A DNA stretch of 26,330 nt from F23-D06 sp963620035 (GTDB lineage: Bacteria > Bacteroidota > Bacteroidia > Bacteroidales > WCHB1-69): assembly GCA_963620035.1 (NCBI GenBank), contig CAVEXN010000032.1:1-26330 (forward strand), read 5' to 3'. The notes under the pieces were generated by a model, which was not told the DNA's origin, ran no database searches, and was given only the letters and a program-made list of their open reading frames with translations. Of the stretch, positions 17,383 through 24,977 are shown one piece after another. The position numbers were made by a program, and so were the translations under genes. Within the stretch, counting starts at the first letter, position 1; each line of letters starts with the position of its first letter.

Positions 17383-17730
17383 TTAATAGATGGGATTGAT
17401 GCCGGCTTTGTACAGGATTCCGGCTGATTTGTAAAGGGAGAACCCGGTCCGGAGAATGATCATGTCGTTCTCTTCGGCTATTTCGAGCATCTCGTCAGTC
17501 ACGGCTTTTCCTCTGACAATGAGGAGCATCTGGATGTCTGACATCTCGCAAGTGCGGATGGCCTGAAGGTTTGAGAGCCCGGTCATCAGCATCAGGTTGT
17601 TCACGTCTTTCAGCGTCAGAACATCGCTCATCAGGTCTGAAGCGAAAATGAAGTCCACTTGACGGTCCTTGAACCTGGTGCCTCCGATGATGGTACCCTG
17701 TACCAATGTTGCTACTTCTTCAACGGTCAT
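17383..17730 (-). CDS. DRTGG domain protein
   Basis: 115 residues forming a single DRTGG-like domain: a start MTVEEVATLVQGTIIGG, central FIFASDLMSDVLTL, and a C-terminal stretch EENDMIILRTGFSLYKSAGILY. DRTGG domains accompany CBS domains or phosphotransacetylases and may bind nucleotides or sense metabolites, but the ligand is unknown. First gene of the trio with the HATPase and the hydrogenase-like protein, behind a well-formed promoter. No membrane segment. Family assignment is by pattern and neighbourhood. Confidence 0.78.
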   Translation of the reverse strand: MTVEEVATLVQGTIIGGTRFKDRQVDFIFASDLMSDVLTLKDVNNLMLMTGLSNLQAIRTCEMSDIQMLLIVRGKAVTDEMLEIAEENDMIILRTGFSLYKSAGILYKAGINPIY

Positions 17731-17780
17731 ATTTTGTCGGTAGGATTAATGTATTTGAACGATTGTTTTTTTACAGGCAG

Positions 17781-17810
17781 CAAAGATAGGATTTTTCATC
17801 GAGAACACAA
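17781..17810 (-). promoter_or_regulatory. Bacteroides-type promoter of the DRTGG-ATPase-hydrogenase-like operon
   Basis: On the minus strand: TTG (17810-17808), 19-bp spacer, TATCTTTG (17788-17781), matching the -33 and -7 boxes. Leader to the ATG at 17730 about 45 nt. Confidence 0.72.
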
Positions 17811-17980
17811 TATTTAGTTTCTGTAATCACACGGTCATCGCATGAAACAGACTTTAGACTTTAGATTTTAGATGCGTTACGCATGTTGTTCCATCTTTCA
17901 TCTTAAGTCTCAAGTCTCAAGTCTTACGTCAGTCTGGGGCTTGTGCGTGGGACCAAAAGAGTCTTAAGCCTTGGCGGACA
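17811..17980. other. Intergenic stretch with heptad repeats
   Basis: Within the 321-bp gap 17731-18051. No coding potential seen. Contains the inverted heptad repeat at 17849-17925 described separately; the rest is unremarkable up to the kce terminator. Confidence 0.6.
17849..17925. repeat. Imperfect inverted repeat made of AGACTTT-type heptads
   Basis: Left arm 17849-17873 carries AGACTTTAGACTTTAGA-type heptads; the right arm 17900-17925 carries AAGTCTCAAGTCTCAAGTCT, roughly its reverse complement with 4 mismatches in 26. The centre has the palindrome ATGCGTTACGCAT (17872-17884). The two arms could fold into a long stem. Looks like a dispersed extragenic element. Confidence 0.65.
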
Positions 17981-18037
17981 AAAAAAACAGGCGAGGCTGC
18001 TGTCGTTCTGATACAGCAGCCTCGCCTACGTTTTTTT
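17981..18037 (-). terminator. Rho-independent terminator of kal-kce
   Basis: Perfect 14-bp stem AGGCGAGGCTGCTG / CAGCAGCCTCGCCT with an 11-nt loop, bordered by A8 and T7 runs, just after the kce stop on the minus strand. Confidence 0.93.
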
Positions 18038-18051
18038 CAGGCTTGGTGGTA

Positions 18052-18879
18052 TTATCTGCGGAGACCTAAGATTTCGCGGGCCTCGTCGGAGGTGGCGATG
18101 GGGCGGCCGAGCAGTTTGGCAAGTCGCACTACCTTGTCCACGAGTTCTCCGTTGGATTTGGCGAGCACGCCCTTTTCAAGGTAGAGGTTGTCTTCGAATC
18201 CTACGCGCACGTTGCCGCCCATGACGATGGTGGGGGCGGCGAGCGAGAACGCATGGCGGCCGATGCCCGTACTGGTCCAGGTGGAACCGGCAGGGATGTT
18301 CCTGACCAGCCAGCACAGGTTGTCAACGGTGGCAGGGGTGCATCCGGGCACGCCTAACACGAAGTTGAACTGCATCGGGGCTCCCGGCACTTCGCCTTTG
18401 CGTGCCATGTTGAGGATGGTGTCAAGATGCCCCATCTCAAAGCACTCGTATTCCGGCTTTATGCCGCGTTCGAGCATGCGCTTGCCGAATGCACGCATCG
18501 TGGGCATGGTGTTGTCGAAAATCTCGTCGCCGAAATTGCAGGTGCCGCAGTCGAGGGTGGCCATCTCCGGCAGGGGTGTGGTGTCCGTTGACTGCAGACG
18601 CTCTTCGGGCGACATGCCCACGGCGCCTCCCGTGGACGGAATCAGGATCACGTTCGGGCAAACTTTCAGGATGGCCTCTTCGCACTCCTGGAAACGGTCG
18701 CGGCTCTGGGTCGGCGTGCCGTCATCCTCACGCACGTGCAGATGCACGATGGCGGCTCCGGCCTCGACAGCCGACTTGGCTTCCTTTACGATTTCCTCCA
18801 CCGTATAAGGCACGGCGGGGTTCTGCTGTTTGGTGACTTCGGCTCCGCAGATGGCAGCCGTTATAATCAATTTTTCCAT
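18052..18879 (-). CDS. kce: 3-keto-5-aminohexanoate cleavage enzyme
   Basis: Splits 3-keto-5-aminohexanoate with acetyl-CoA into acetoacetate and 3-aminobutyryl-CoA in lysine fermentation. 275 residues from the ATG at 18879 (MEKLIITAAICGAEVTK); the ORF is open further upstream, but that part overlaps the kal end and adds nothing conserved. Zn ligands His46 and His48 are in VHLHVRED and Glu14 in GAEVTK, at the positions known for the Cloacimonas enzyme; the family motif TWTSTGIGRH and the LEKGVLAKSN near the C-terminus are present. Other members of the BKACE family use other beta-keto acids, but kal beside it favours lysine. Second gene of kal-kce, 50 bp after kal. Confidence 0.87.
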   Translation of the reverse strand: MEKLIITAAICGAEVTKQQNPAVPYTVEEIVKEAKSAVEAGAAIVHLHVREDDGTPTQSRDRFQECEEAILKVCPNVILIPSTGGAVGMSPEERLQSTDTTPLPEMATLDCGTCNFGDEIFDNTMPTMRAFGKRMLERGIKPEYECFEMGHLDTILNMARKGEVPGAPMQFNFVLGVPGCTPATVDNLCWLVRNIPAGSTWTSTGIGRHAFSLAAPTIVMGGNVRVGFEDNLYLEKGVLAKSNGELVDKVVRLAKLLGRPIATSDEAREILGLRR

Positions 18880-18929
18880 ATTCAGTTTCTTTTGTTGTTG
18901 GTAGTGTCGTGTTGAACAAGGGGAAGTGA

Positions 18930-19322
18930 CTATTTGCGCTGGCAGTTCTTGGGGACAACGCAGGTGCCGGAAGCGCGGCATACCACTACGGGCTCGGGCA
19001 GCACGTCGGCGGCCGACGCACTGATGTCAGGGCGCGGGGCGATGACCTTGCGGGCCTCGAAAACCATCTTTCGCGAGGTGTTGCCCACATGCGTAATCTC
19101 ACCAACAGCCTCGATATAGTCGCCGGCATACACGGGAGCCAGAAACTCAACGTTGTCGTAGGCGCAGAACAGCCCCTCGTCGCCGTCTTGCATGATTAAA
19201 AGTTCTGTGGCTACGTCGCCGAAAAGGGCAAGCATGTGTGCCCCGTCAACCAGGTTGCCGCCATAATGCGCATCATGTGAACTCATCCTGAGTCTGATCA
19301 TTGAAGTCTTCTTTTCTTCCAT
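18930..19322 (-). CDS. kal: 3-aminobutyryl-CoA ammonia-lyase
   Basis: Removes ammonia from L-3-aminobutyryl-CoA to give crotonyl-CoA, the step after Kce. 130 residues, a single hotdog domain: SHDAHYGGNLVDGAHMLALFGDVATELL near 14-42, YDNVEFLAPVYAGDYIEAVGEI near 56-77, and SRKMVFEA near 83. Length and HYGG/DGA motifs agree with the characterised enzyme; a general acyl-CoA thioesterase is the alternative, made unlikely by kce next door. First gene of the pair, behind the divergent promoter. The other lysine genes (kamA, kamDE, kdd, CoA transferase) are not in the window. Confidence 0.85.
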   Translation of the reverse strand: MEEKKTSMIRLRMSSHDAHYGGNLVDGAHMLALFGDVATELLIMQDGDEGLFCAYDNVEFLAPVYAGDYIEAVGEITHVGNTSRKMVFEARKVIAPRPDISASAADVLPEPVVVCRASGTCVVPKNCQRK

Positions 19323-19383
19323 ATTCTTTTTTTAACTATTTGATTATTAGTATTATAGATTGATTGTTTTAATAAATCCGGGT

Positions 19384-19425
19384 GCAAAAATACAAAATAT
19401 AGTCTGATATTTTTTGTATTTTTGC
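19384..19425. promoter_or_regulatory. Palindromic divergent promoter between kal-kce and the VOC/Hdr operon
   Basis: GCAAAAATACAAAATAT is mirrored by ATATTTTTTGTATTTTTGC with six bases between and two extra T in the right arm. Each arm holds a -7 box: TATTTTTG on the minus strand (19392-19385) for kal and on the plus strand (19417-19424) for the VOC gene. Neither has a clear -33 box, which would suit activation by a bound regulator. Confidence 0.7.
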
Positions 19426-19452
19426 GCCTTGAATTAAAAAAACAGACGCAAA

Positions 19453-20523
19453 ATGGTGAATTATACAATTGCGGGAATCCAGCAGATAGGTGTCGGCACA
19501 GAGGACATGAAGGCTTCTGAAAAATGGATGGCCGACATGTTTCAAGCGAACATCAAGATTTTGGAAGACAACACGGTGGCTGAACGTATGCTCCCCTATA
19601 CGGGCAATGTTCCGCAAAAGCGCCACGCCTGCATCAACATCAACCTGCAGGGCGGCGGCGGTTTTGAGATCTGGCAGTATTCGGAGCGCAAGCCTGTGCC
19701 GCCCGCTTTCGACGTACAGACGGGCGACCTCGGCTTTTTTGCGGCCAAGTTGAAAAGCCACAATATCGCCGCCTACCACGAGGAACTGCTCCAGAAGTGT
19801 ACTTCCATAACCCCGATAGTAACCGACCCGCGCGGCATACCTTCATTCTATGTGCATGACCCTGCCGGCAACTGCTTCCAGATAGTGGAAGACAATTATA
19901 TTTTTATAGACGAGAATCGCTACTCCGGCGGCGTAGTAGGTGCTATGGCCGGTGTATCCGATATGGAACGCTCTGTCAAGATGTACGGAGAGGTGCTGGG
20001 ATACGACACGGTGGTCTATGACAAGACGGGCGTGTTCAGCGACTGGCAGAACCTGCGGGGCGGCGAGCAGAACTACCGCCGTGTGCTTCTTGCTCGCTCC
20101 AAACCTTTCAGCGGCCCTTTCAGCGAATTGTACGGCAACAGCACCATAGAACTGGTGCAAGCCCTTGACCGCCAGCCCCGCAAGATCTTCGAGGGACGTT
20201 TTTGGGGCGACCCCGGCTTTATCCAGCTCTGCTTCGAGGTGGTCAATATGCAGGCTTTTGAACAGCACTGCAACGCATGCGGCGTGAAGTTCACTGTGGA
20301 CAGCTGCGCCGGAGACGACCGGTTCGATATGGGACAGGCATCAGGCCATTTCACTTACATCGAGGATCCCGACGGCACGCTGATTGAATTTGTTGAGGTA
20401 CACAAGATCCCTATCGTCAGCAAACTGAACCTTTGCATCAATATGCTGAACAAAGACCGTACCAAGCCGTTCCCGAAGTGCTTCTTCCGCCTAATGAAGT
20501 TCAACAGAATAAAACAGAAATAA
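19453..20523 (+). CDS. Two-domain VOC superfamily protein
   Basis: 356 residues, two glyoxalase/bleomycin-type (VOC) modules, about 5-155 and 158-325, and a basic tail. Each domain shows the usual closing motif (VHDPAGNCFQIVED and IEDPDGTLIEFVEV). The first-strand metal His of the superfamily is not seen: GIQQIGVGTED has Gln, the second domain reads GAMAGVSDMERSV, and QLCFEV has Gln. Acidic ligands (Glu in FEIWQYS and IEFVEV) remain. HPPD and methylmalonyl-CoA epimerase share the layout, so it may act on a keto acid or acyl-CoA, but no function is shown. First gene of an operon with Fe-S proteins; the gap to the next ATG is 3 bp. Confidence 0.82.
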   Translation: MVNYTIAGIQQIGVGTEDMKASEKWMADMFQANIKILEDNTVAERMLPYTGNVPQKRHACININLQGGGGFEIWQYSERKPVPPAFDVQTGDLGFFAAKLKSHNIAAYHEELLQKCTSITPIVTDPRGIPSFYVHDPAGNCFQIVEDNYIFIDENRYSGGVVGAMAGVSDMERSVKMYGEVLGYDTVVYDKTGVFSDWQNLRGGEQNYRRVLLARSKPFSGPFSELYGNSTIELVQALDRQPRKIFEGRFWGDPGFIQLCFEVVNMQAFEQHCNACGVKFTVDSCAGDDRFDMGQASGHFTYIEDPDGTLIEFVEVHKIPIVSKLNLCINMLNKDRTKPFPKCFFRLMKFNRIKQK

Positions 20524-20526
20524 ACG

Positions 20527-21129
20527 ATGAGCCTGACAGACCTGATAAAACAGGACTCGCGCTACGAGGGAGCCCTAAAGGCCTGCATGAACTGCGGTAT
20601 GTGCACGGCGGTGTGCCCTGCGGCGGAGTTCTATGACTATGACCCGCGCCGCATCTGCGACATTGTGCAGCGTGAGGACAACGACGCCATAGAGAAACTG
20701 CTCCGCGACGACACGATATGGTACTGCGGTCAGTGCATGTCATGCATGCCACGATGCCCAAGAGGAAACGCCCCCGGCGAAATCATCTCCATTCTCCGCC
20801 GTATATCGCAGGAACTCGGCTATTTCAAGGACAGCCGCATGGGACGCCAGCAGGTACAACTGATGCAGACCGTAGAACAGAATATCCTCGACATCGGCTA
20901 TTGCGTCTATCCCGACAGGGTGAAGCCTGAACAGCATGTGGAGCAGGGCCCCGTGTGGAAATGGTATATCGACAATATTCAGGAAGTGGCCCCGAAACTG
21001 GGCGCCAACTACCACGGAAAAGGTCCGGGCGCCTTGCGTGACATCCCACACGAGGATATGGAAGAGGTACGCAAGATTTTTGAAGTCACCGGCGGAATTG
21101 AACTCCGCGAAACAGTATTGAAGAGATAA
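20527..21129 (+). CDS. HdrC-like 4Fe-4S dicluster protein
   Basis: 200 residues. Two cubane-type motifs: CMNCGMCTAVCP near residue 20 and CGQCMSCMPRCP near 65, the pattern of heterodisulfide reductase subunit C. The second half (about 95-200) is alpha-rich with no recognised motif. Likely relays electrons between a flavoprotein and the CCG-domain protein encoded downstream. Its stop overlaps the next start (TAATG at 21127-21131). No gene for HdrA is seen nearby, so the flavin partner lies elsewhere. Confidence 0.85.
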   Translation: MSLTDLIKQDSRYEGALKACMNCGMCTAVCPAAEFYDYDPRRICDIVQREDNDAIEKLLRDDTIWYCGQCMSCMPRCPRGNAPGEIISILRRISQELGYFKDSRMGRQQVQLMQTVEQNILDIGYCVYPDRVKPEQHVEQGPVWKWYIDNIQEVAPKLGANYHGKGPGALRDIPHEDMEEVRKIFEVTGGIELRETVLKR

Positions 21130-21473
21130 TGGCAGACTTTGGATTTTCTATAACGCAAACGCGCTCGGTGAAACTAAGCAACGCCGACTTGTCCAAATAC
21201 CGGCAGCTGGCACAACTTGTCCCCTCGTACCGGCGATGTGTCGGCTGCGGCGGCTGCACGGCCTCCTGCTCGTCGCGGGCGTTCACCGACTTCAACATCC
21301 GCAAGGTACACTGCGGCTTCAGCCGCGGACAGTACGACCGGGTTGAACAGGAACTGCAGAAGTGCATGCTTTGCGGCAAATGCACGCTGGTGTGCCCGCG
21401 CGGCGTAAACCTGCGCTCCCTCATCATCAATATGAGGCAAATACTTACGAACACCAACGAACTGTTACGCTAA
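21129..21473 (+). CDS. Small 4Fe-4S dicluster ferredoxin-like protein
   Basis: 114 residues, two CxxCxxC-type motifs: CVGCGGCTASCSS near 37 and CMLCGKCTLVCP near 79. The first lacks the usual Pro after the last Cys. Probably a second HdrC-like relay protein in the same complex. TAATG overlaps join it to the genes on both sides, so its translation is tightly linked to theirs. Confidence 0.82.
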   Translation: MADFGFSITQTRSVKLSNADLSKYRQLAQLVPSYRRCVGCGGCTASCSSRAFTDFNIRKVHCGFSRGQYDRVEQELQKCMLCGKCTLVCPRGVNLRSLIINMRQILTNTNELLR

Positions 21474-23254
21474 TGGATAATTTCAGTCCTTTCGTATTGC
21501 CTTTCGTGACAGGAGCGTATGCTCTCCTCGTCATCTGCATTTATAAATATGTGCGTTGGATACGGCAGTTTGACCGTTTGCAGCGCGCTACCATCCGCAA
21601 GAATATATTTACGGGCAAATTGCTGCCTGCCCTGTGGGAGATGTTCAAAGAGTGTCTGCTTCACCTGCGCATATCCAAGAAGAACCCCCGCCTCGGCTAT
21701 ATGCACCGCAGCATCGCTTTCGGCTGGTTTCTGCTCATTGTGGTTGGGGCCATCGAAAGTCGCATCGGCACACAAGGGAAATTTCACTTCTGGGTGGCCA
21801 TTTTCTACCGCTATTTCCACACTGCACCGCCGGAGACCAAAATGGCCCTGTTTTTCACGCAGTTGATGGATTTGCTGCTGCTCTATGTGTTGTCGGGCAT
21901 ATTTCTGGCACTCGCCAAGAAATGCTATTCCCGCATCATGGGCATGCGCCGTGCCACGAAGCACACGGTTATGGACAACGCCATCCGTATCGCGCTCTGG
22001 AGCATCTTTCCGCTGCGTCTGCTCAGCGAGTCGGCCAGCGCCTGTCTTTACGGCAACGGCGGTTTCCTCACGGGCAGCATCGGAAGCCTCTTCAGCCCAG
22101 GGGTGGCATCGGTTGTGGAATTGCCTCTTTGGACTCTTTATTCCCTGGCACTATGCGTGTTCTTTGTATTGCTGCCCTTTACAAGGTATATGCATATCTT
22201 CACCGAGGTGTTCCTGATATATTTCCGCCGCCTCGGCCTTCGCGAACATACCCAAATAACGGGCTATACCAAGTACGAACTCAGTGCATGCTCGCGTTGC
22301 GGGATGTGTATTGATGCCTGCCCGCTGTACAAGAATCTCGGCATCGATGATGTGCAGTCGGTATATCTGCTGCGCAACCTTCGCAACCTTGAACATCACA
22401 AAGACATCATCGCAGCGGGCAAAAACTGCTTGATGTGCCGCCGCTGCGCCGAAGACTGTCCCGTGAACATCGACCTGATGGGCATACGCCGCATCTCGCG
22501 CGACAAAGGCTCTCTAGATATCGCCGAAAGTTACCGATACCTCAGCAATGTCAAGTCATTCAACGCTATAGGACGTGTGGCCTATTTTGGAGGCTGTATG
22601 TCGCGCCTCACGCCGGCCATTACACAATCGATGCAGACCATCTTTAAAGCGGCAGGGCAGAAGTACTGGTTTATGGACGAGGAACGCAGCATCTGCTGCG
22701 GACGCCCGCTGCAACAGCAGGGCTTCAACGCACAGGCTGCCGAACTGAGGCGCAAGAATACCGAACTCATCCTCAGTTCAGGTGCAGAGATGCTCATCAC
22801 ATCGTGCCCCATCTGCTACCATACTTTCAAGAACGACTACAATCTTTCGATACCGGTGTTGCACCATACCGAATATCTGGACCGCCTGATCAAAGCCGCC
22901 CGGATAAAGGTGAAGAAAAGGACCGAAAGGGTAACCTACCACGACCCTTGCGACTTGGGGCGCGGCTGCGGCATCTACAAAGAGCCTCGCAACGTGCTCA
23001 ATGTCGCCGCAGTGCTGCTTAAGACCGAATGCGAGAAAAAGAAGAGCCTCTGCTGTGGCTTTAACCTTGGCAACACCGTCATCACCCTCGACCAGCAGAC
23101 TGTAATACGCAATGCTGCACTCGACAATTTGCTGAAACCCAACCCGGACCTGATAGCCACGGCCTGCCCGATGTGCAAGAAAGCGTTCCGACACGGCACC
23201 GAACTGCAAGTCAAGGACATTGCCGAGATTGTGGCTGCACAACTCGAAAAATGA
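21473..23254 (+). CDS. Membrane cytochrome-b-like / HdrD-like Fe-S oxidoreductase
   Basis: 593 residues from the ATG at 21473, which overlaps the previous stop. The N-terminal 250 residues hold about five membrane spans like the NarI/HdrE cytochrome-b family. Then come two [4Fe-4S] motifs (CSRCGMCIDACP from Cys273, CLMCRRCAEDCP from Cys319) and two CCG domains: GGCMSR...SICCGRPL...CPICYHTF, and DPCDLGRGCG...SLCCGFN...CPMCKKAF. The order matches HdrDE fusions and the membrane proteins that link electron-transferring flavoprotein to menaquinone (EMO type). It probably transfers electrons between a cytoplasmic donor and the quinone pool. Substrate is not shown by the sequence. Confidence 0.85.
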   Translation: MDNFSPFVLPFVTGAYALLVICIYKYVRWIRQFDRLQRATIRKNIFTGKLLPALWEMFKECLLHLRISKKNPRLGYMHRSIAFGWFLLIVVGAIESRIGTQGKFHFWVAIFYRYFHTAPPETKMALFFTQLMDLLLLYVLSGIFLALAKKCYSRIMGMRRATKHTVMDNAIRIALWSIFPLRLLSESASACLYGNGGFLTGSIGSLFSPGVASVVELPLWTLYSLALCVFFVLLPFTRYMHIFTEVFLIYFRRLGLREHTQITGYTKYELSACSRCGMCIDACPLYKNLGIDDVQSVYLLRNLRNLEHHKDIIAAGKNCLMCRRCAEDCPVNIDLMGIRRISRDKGSLDIAESYRYLSNVKSFNAIGRVAYFGGCMSRLTPAITQSMQTIFKAAGQKYWFMDEERSICCGRPLQQQGFNAQAAELRRKNTELILSSGAEMLITSCPICYHTFKNDYNLSIPVLHHTEYLDRLIKAARIKVKKRTERVTYHDPCDLGRGCGIYKEPRNVLNVAAVLLKTECEKKKSLCCGFNLGNTVITLDQQTVIRNAALDNLLKPNPDLIATACPMCKKAFRHGTELQVKDIAEIVAAQLEK

Positions 23255-23304
23255 ACAAAAACAAAGACAATAACAAATAAAAGCAAACAGAAACCAACGG
23301 AATT

Positions 23305-24021
23305 ATGGATACAAGGCTAAGCGTAAACATCAACAAAGTGGCGACTCTGCGCAACGCACGCGGCGGCAACATGCCCGATCTCCTGCAAGTGGCCAATGAC
23401 TGCGAACGGTTTGGTGCGCAGGGAATTACGGTGCATCCGCGCCCCGACGAGCGGCACATCCGCTACCGCGACGTTTATGACCTCAAGACAATAGTGACCA
23501 CGGAGTTCAACATTGAGGGGTATCCGTCCGACCGTTTTATGGACTTGGTTACGGAGGTTGTGCCCACGCAGGTCACTTTAGTGCCCGACCCGCCAAAGGC
23601 CTTGACCTCCAACGCCGGCTGGGACACTGTAGCAAATCGGGAGTTCCTTTCGGACATCATCGCAAGACTGCATGAAAAAGGAATTAGAGCCAGCATTTTT
23701 GTCAATGCAGACCCTGCAATGGTAGCCGGGGCAAAGCATACGGGCACCGACCGGGTGGAACTCTATACCGAATCGTATGCCGCCAACTACACCAAAGACC
23801 GTGAGCAGGCTATTGCGGCTTTCATCGTGGCGGCGCAGGAGGCGGAAAGGCAAGGGTTGGGGCTGAATGCCGGCCACGACCTCTCGCTGGTCAACCTGCG
23901 CTATTTCAGCCGGCAGATTCCCAACCTGAAAGAGGTATCCATCGGCCATGCCCTCATCTGCGACGCCCTCTATCTGGGCCTTGAAGAAACCATCAGGAGG
24001 TACAGAGGGCTGCTGGAATAA
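23305..24021 (+). CDS. pdxJ: Pyridoxine 5'-phosphate synthase
   Basis: Condenses 1-deoxy-xylulose 5-phosphate with aminoacetone 3-phosphate in vitamin B6 synthesis. 238 residues, full length. Starts LSVNINKVATLRNARG; His44 is in TVHPRPDERHI, the catalytic Glu in EFNIEGYP near 71, VTLVPDPP near 90, and the second active-site His in GLNAGHDLSL near 192. Lies 50 bp after the CCG-protein gene on the same strand, so it may be in the same transcript. Lysine fermentation needs PLP enzymes, which gives a possible reason for the company. Confidence 0.96.
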   Translation: MDTRLSVNINKVATLRNARGGNMPDLLQVANDCERFGAQGITVHPRPDERHIRYRDVYDLKTIVTTEFNIEGYPSDRFMDLVTEVVPTQVTLVPDPPKALTSNAGWDTVANREFLSDIIARLHEKGIRASIFVNADPAMVAGAKHTGTDRVELYTESYAANYTKDREQAIAAFIVAAQEAERQGLGLNAGHDLSLVNLRYFSRQIPNLKEVSIGHALICDALYLGLEETIRRYRGLLE

Positions 24022-24421
24022 AGATGCCCTGTTCGCGGAGAGAACAAACAGCAGAATTGAAAATGAAAAAACGGAAAACGGAAAAATACGCGTAACGCTT
24101 CTGAAGCCGTTTTTTTTACATAATCGAACCGCCTTATAACCTGTATGCGGTTTTGGTACACTCCTATGGTTTCTTTGCGCCGCAAAAAAAAAGTGTTATG
24201 CCTCAAATGATTAACTGTAACGGAAACCTGGTCCGCAATTTACCCGGGACAGTACTGATATGTTATGCAGACACCCAAGACGTGACAGACGCTATGCGAA
24301 TCATTACTTTTACATACAATACGAGAGCAACAGCGCAACAAACCTGAAATAAAGCCGTTATGTTTTATGTTTTTATGAAAACTTGGCCAAAGCAATATAC
24401 CCTTATTACAAAAACTGACAC
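24022..24421. other. 400-bp gap between pdxJ and the exonuclease
   Basis: AT-rich, with the weak terminator at 24075-24117 and a small hairpin AACCGC...GCGGTT at about 24125-24153. A short open frame (from 24153 or 24198) has no recognisable features, so I do not call a gene. Confidence 0.55.
24075..24117 (+). terminator. Possible terminator after pdxJ
   Basis: AAAACGG paired with CCGTTTT around a long loop that holds a small GCTTCTGAAGC palindrome, followed by T8. Weak compared with the others in the window. Confidence 0.45.
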
Positions 24422-24973
24422 ATGAAGGGACTGAACTTTATAGCAATAGACTTTGAGACTGCCACCGGCAAGCGAGCTTCCATCTGTGAGGCTGGCATCT
24501 GCGTGGTGAAAGACGGAAAGGTGGTAGAGACCAAATCGTGGCTCGTCCGCCCCGAAGACAACGCATATTCCTACTGGAACATACAGGTGCACGGCATCCA
24601 GCCCAAGGACACCGTCCATGCGCCAGAGTTCCCCGATGTATGGGCAGAGATAATGGAGTATCTTGACGAAACGCCTGTGTTGGTGGCACACAATGCTGCT
24701 TTCGACATTTCGTGCATCCGCAAGTCACTGGAGCTTTATGGTCTCGCAAAACCCGAAGTGGGCTACTACTGCTCCCTTCGTGCCGCCCGCCATAACTACG
24801 ACTTCGGCTGCAACACCCTCGACTACCTCTGCGACCAGTTCGGCATCCCCGAAGGCAAGCACCACCGTGCCGGCGACGATGCCGAAATGTGCGCCCGGCT
24901 GTTTCTGAAAGAAATCAAAGATGCCGGTTGGTGCGAGTTGAGCGAGATGAGGCATTGCGGCGGAAAGCTATGA
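24422..24973 (+). CDS. DnaQ-like 3'-5' exonuclease (DEDDh)
   Basis: 183 residues, one RNase-H-fold exonuclease domain. Exo I: Asp10 and Glu12 in AIDFETA; Exo II: HNAAFD with its Asp near residue 96; Exo III: HHRAGDDAE with the His and Asp near 150. The stand-alone form is common in Bacteroidetes and is often annotated as DNA polymerase III epsilon subunit, though it probably acts in repair or RNA processing rather than as the replicase proofreader. No partner in the window. Its stop is two bases before the open frame of the broken ADP-ribosylglycohydrolase. Confidence 0.92.
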   Translation: MKGLNFIAIDFETATGKRASICEAGICVVKDGKVVETKSWLVRPEDNAYSYWNIQVHGIQPKDTVHAPEFPDVWAEIMEYLDETPVLVAHNAAFDISCIRKSLELYGLAKPEVGYYCSLRAARHNYDFGCNTLDYLCDQFGIPEGKHHRAGDDAEMCARLFLKEIKDAGWCELSEMRHCGGKL

Positions 24974-24977
24974 ATAA

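Noticed and set aside
24153..24347. Short ORF of 64 codons in the pdxJ/exonuclease gap
   Set aside because: No motif, no convincing promoter or ribosome site, and no sign of selection that I can see.
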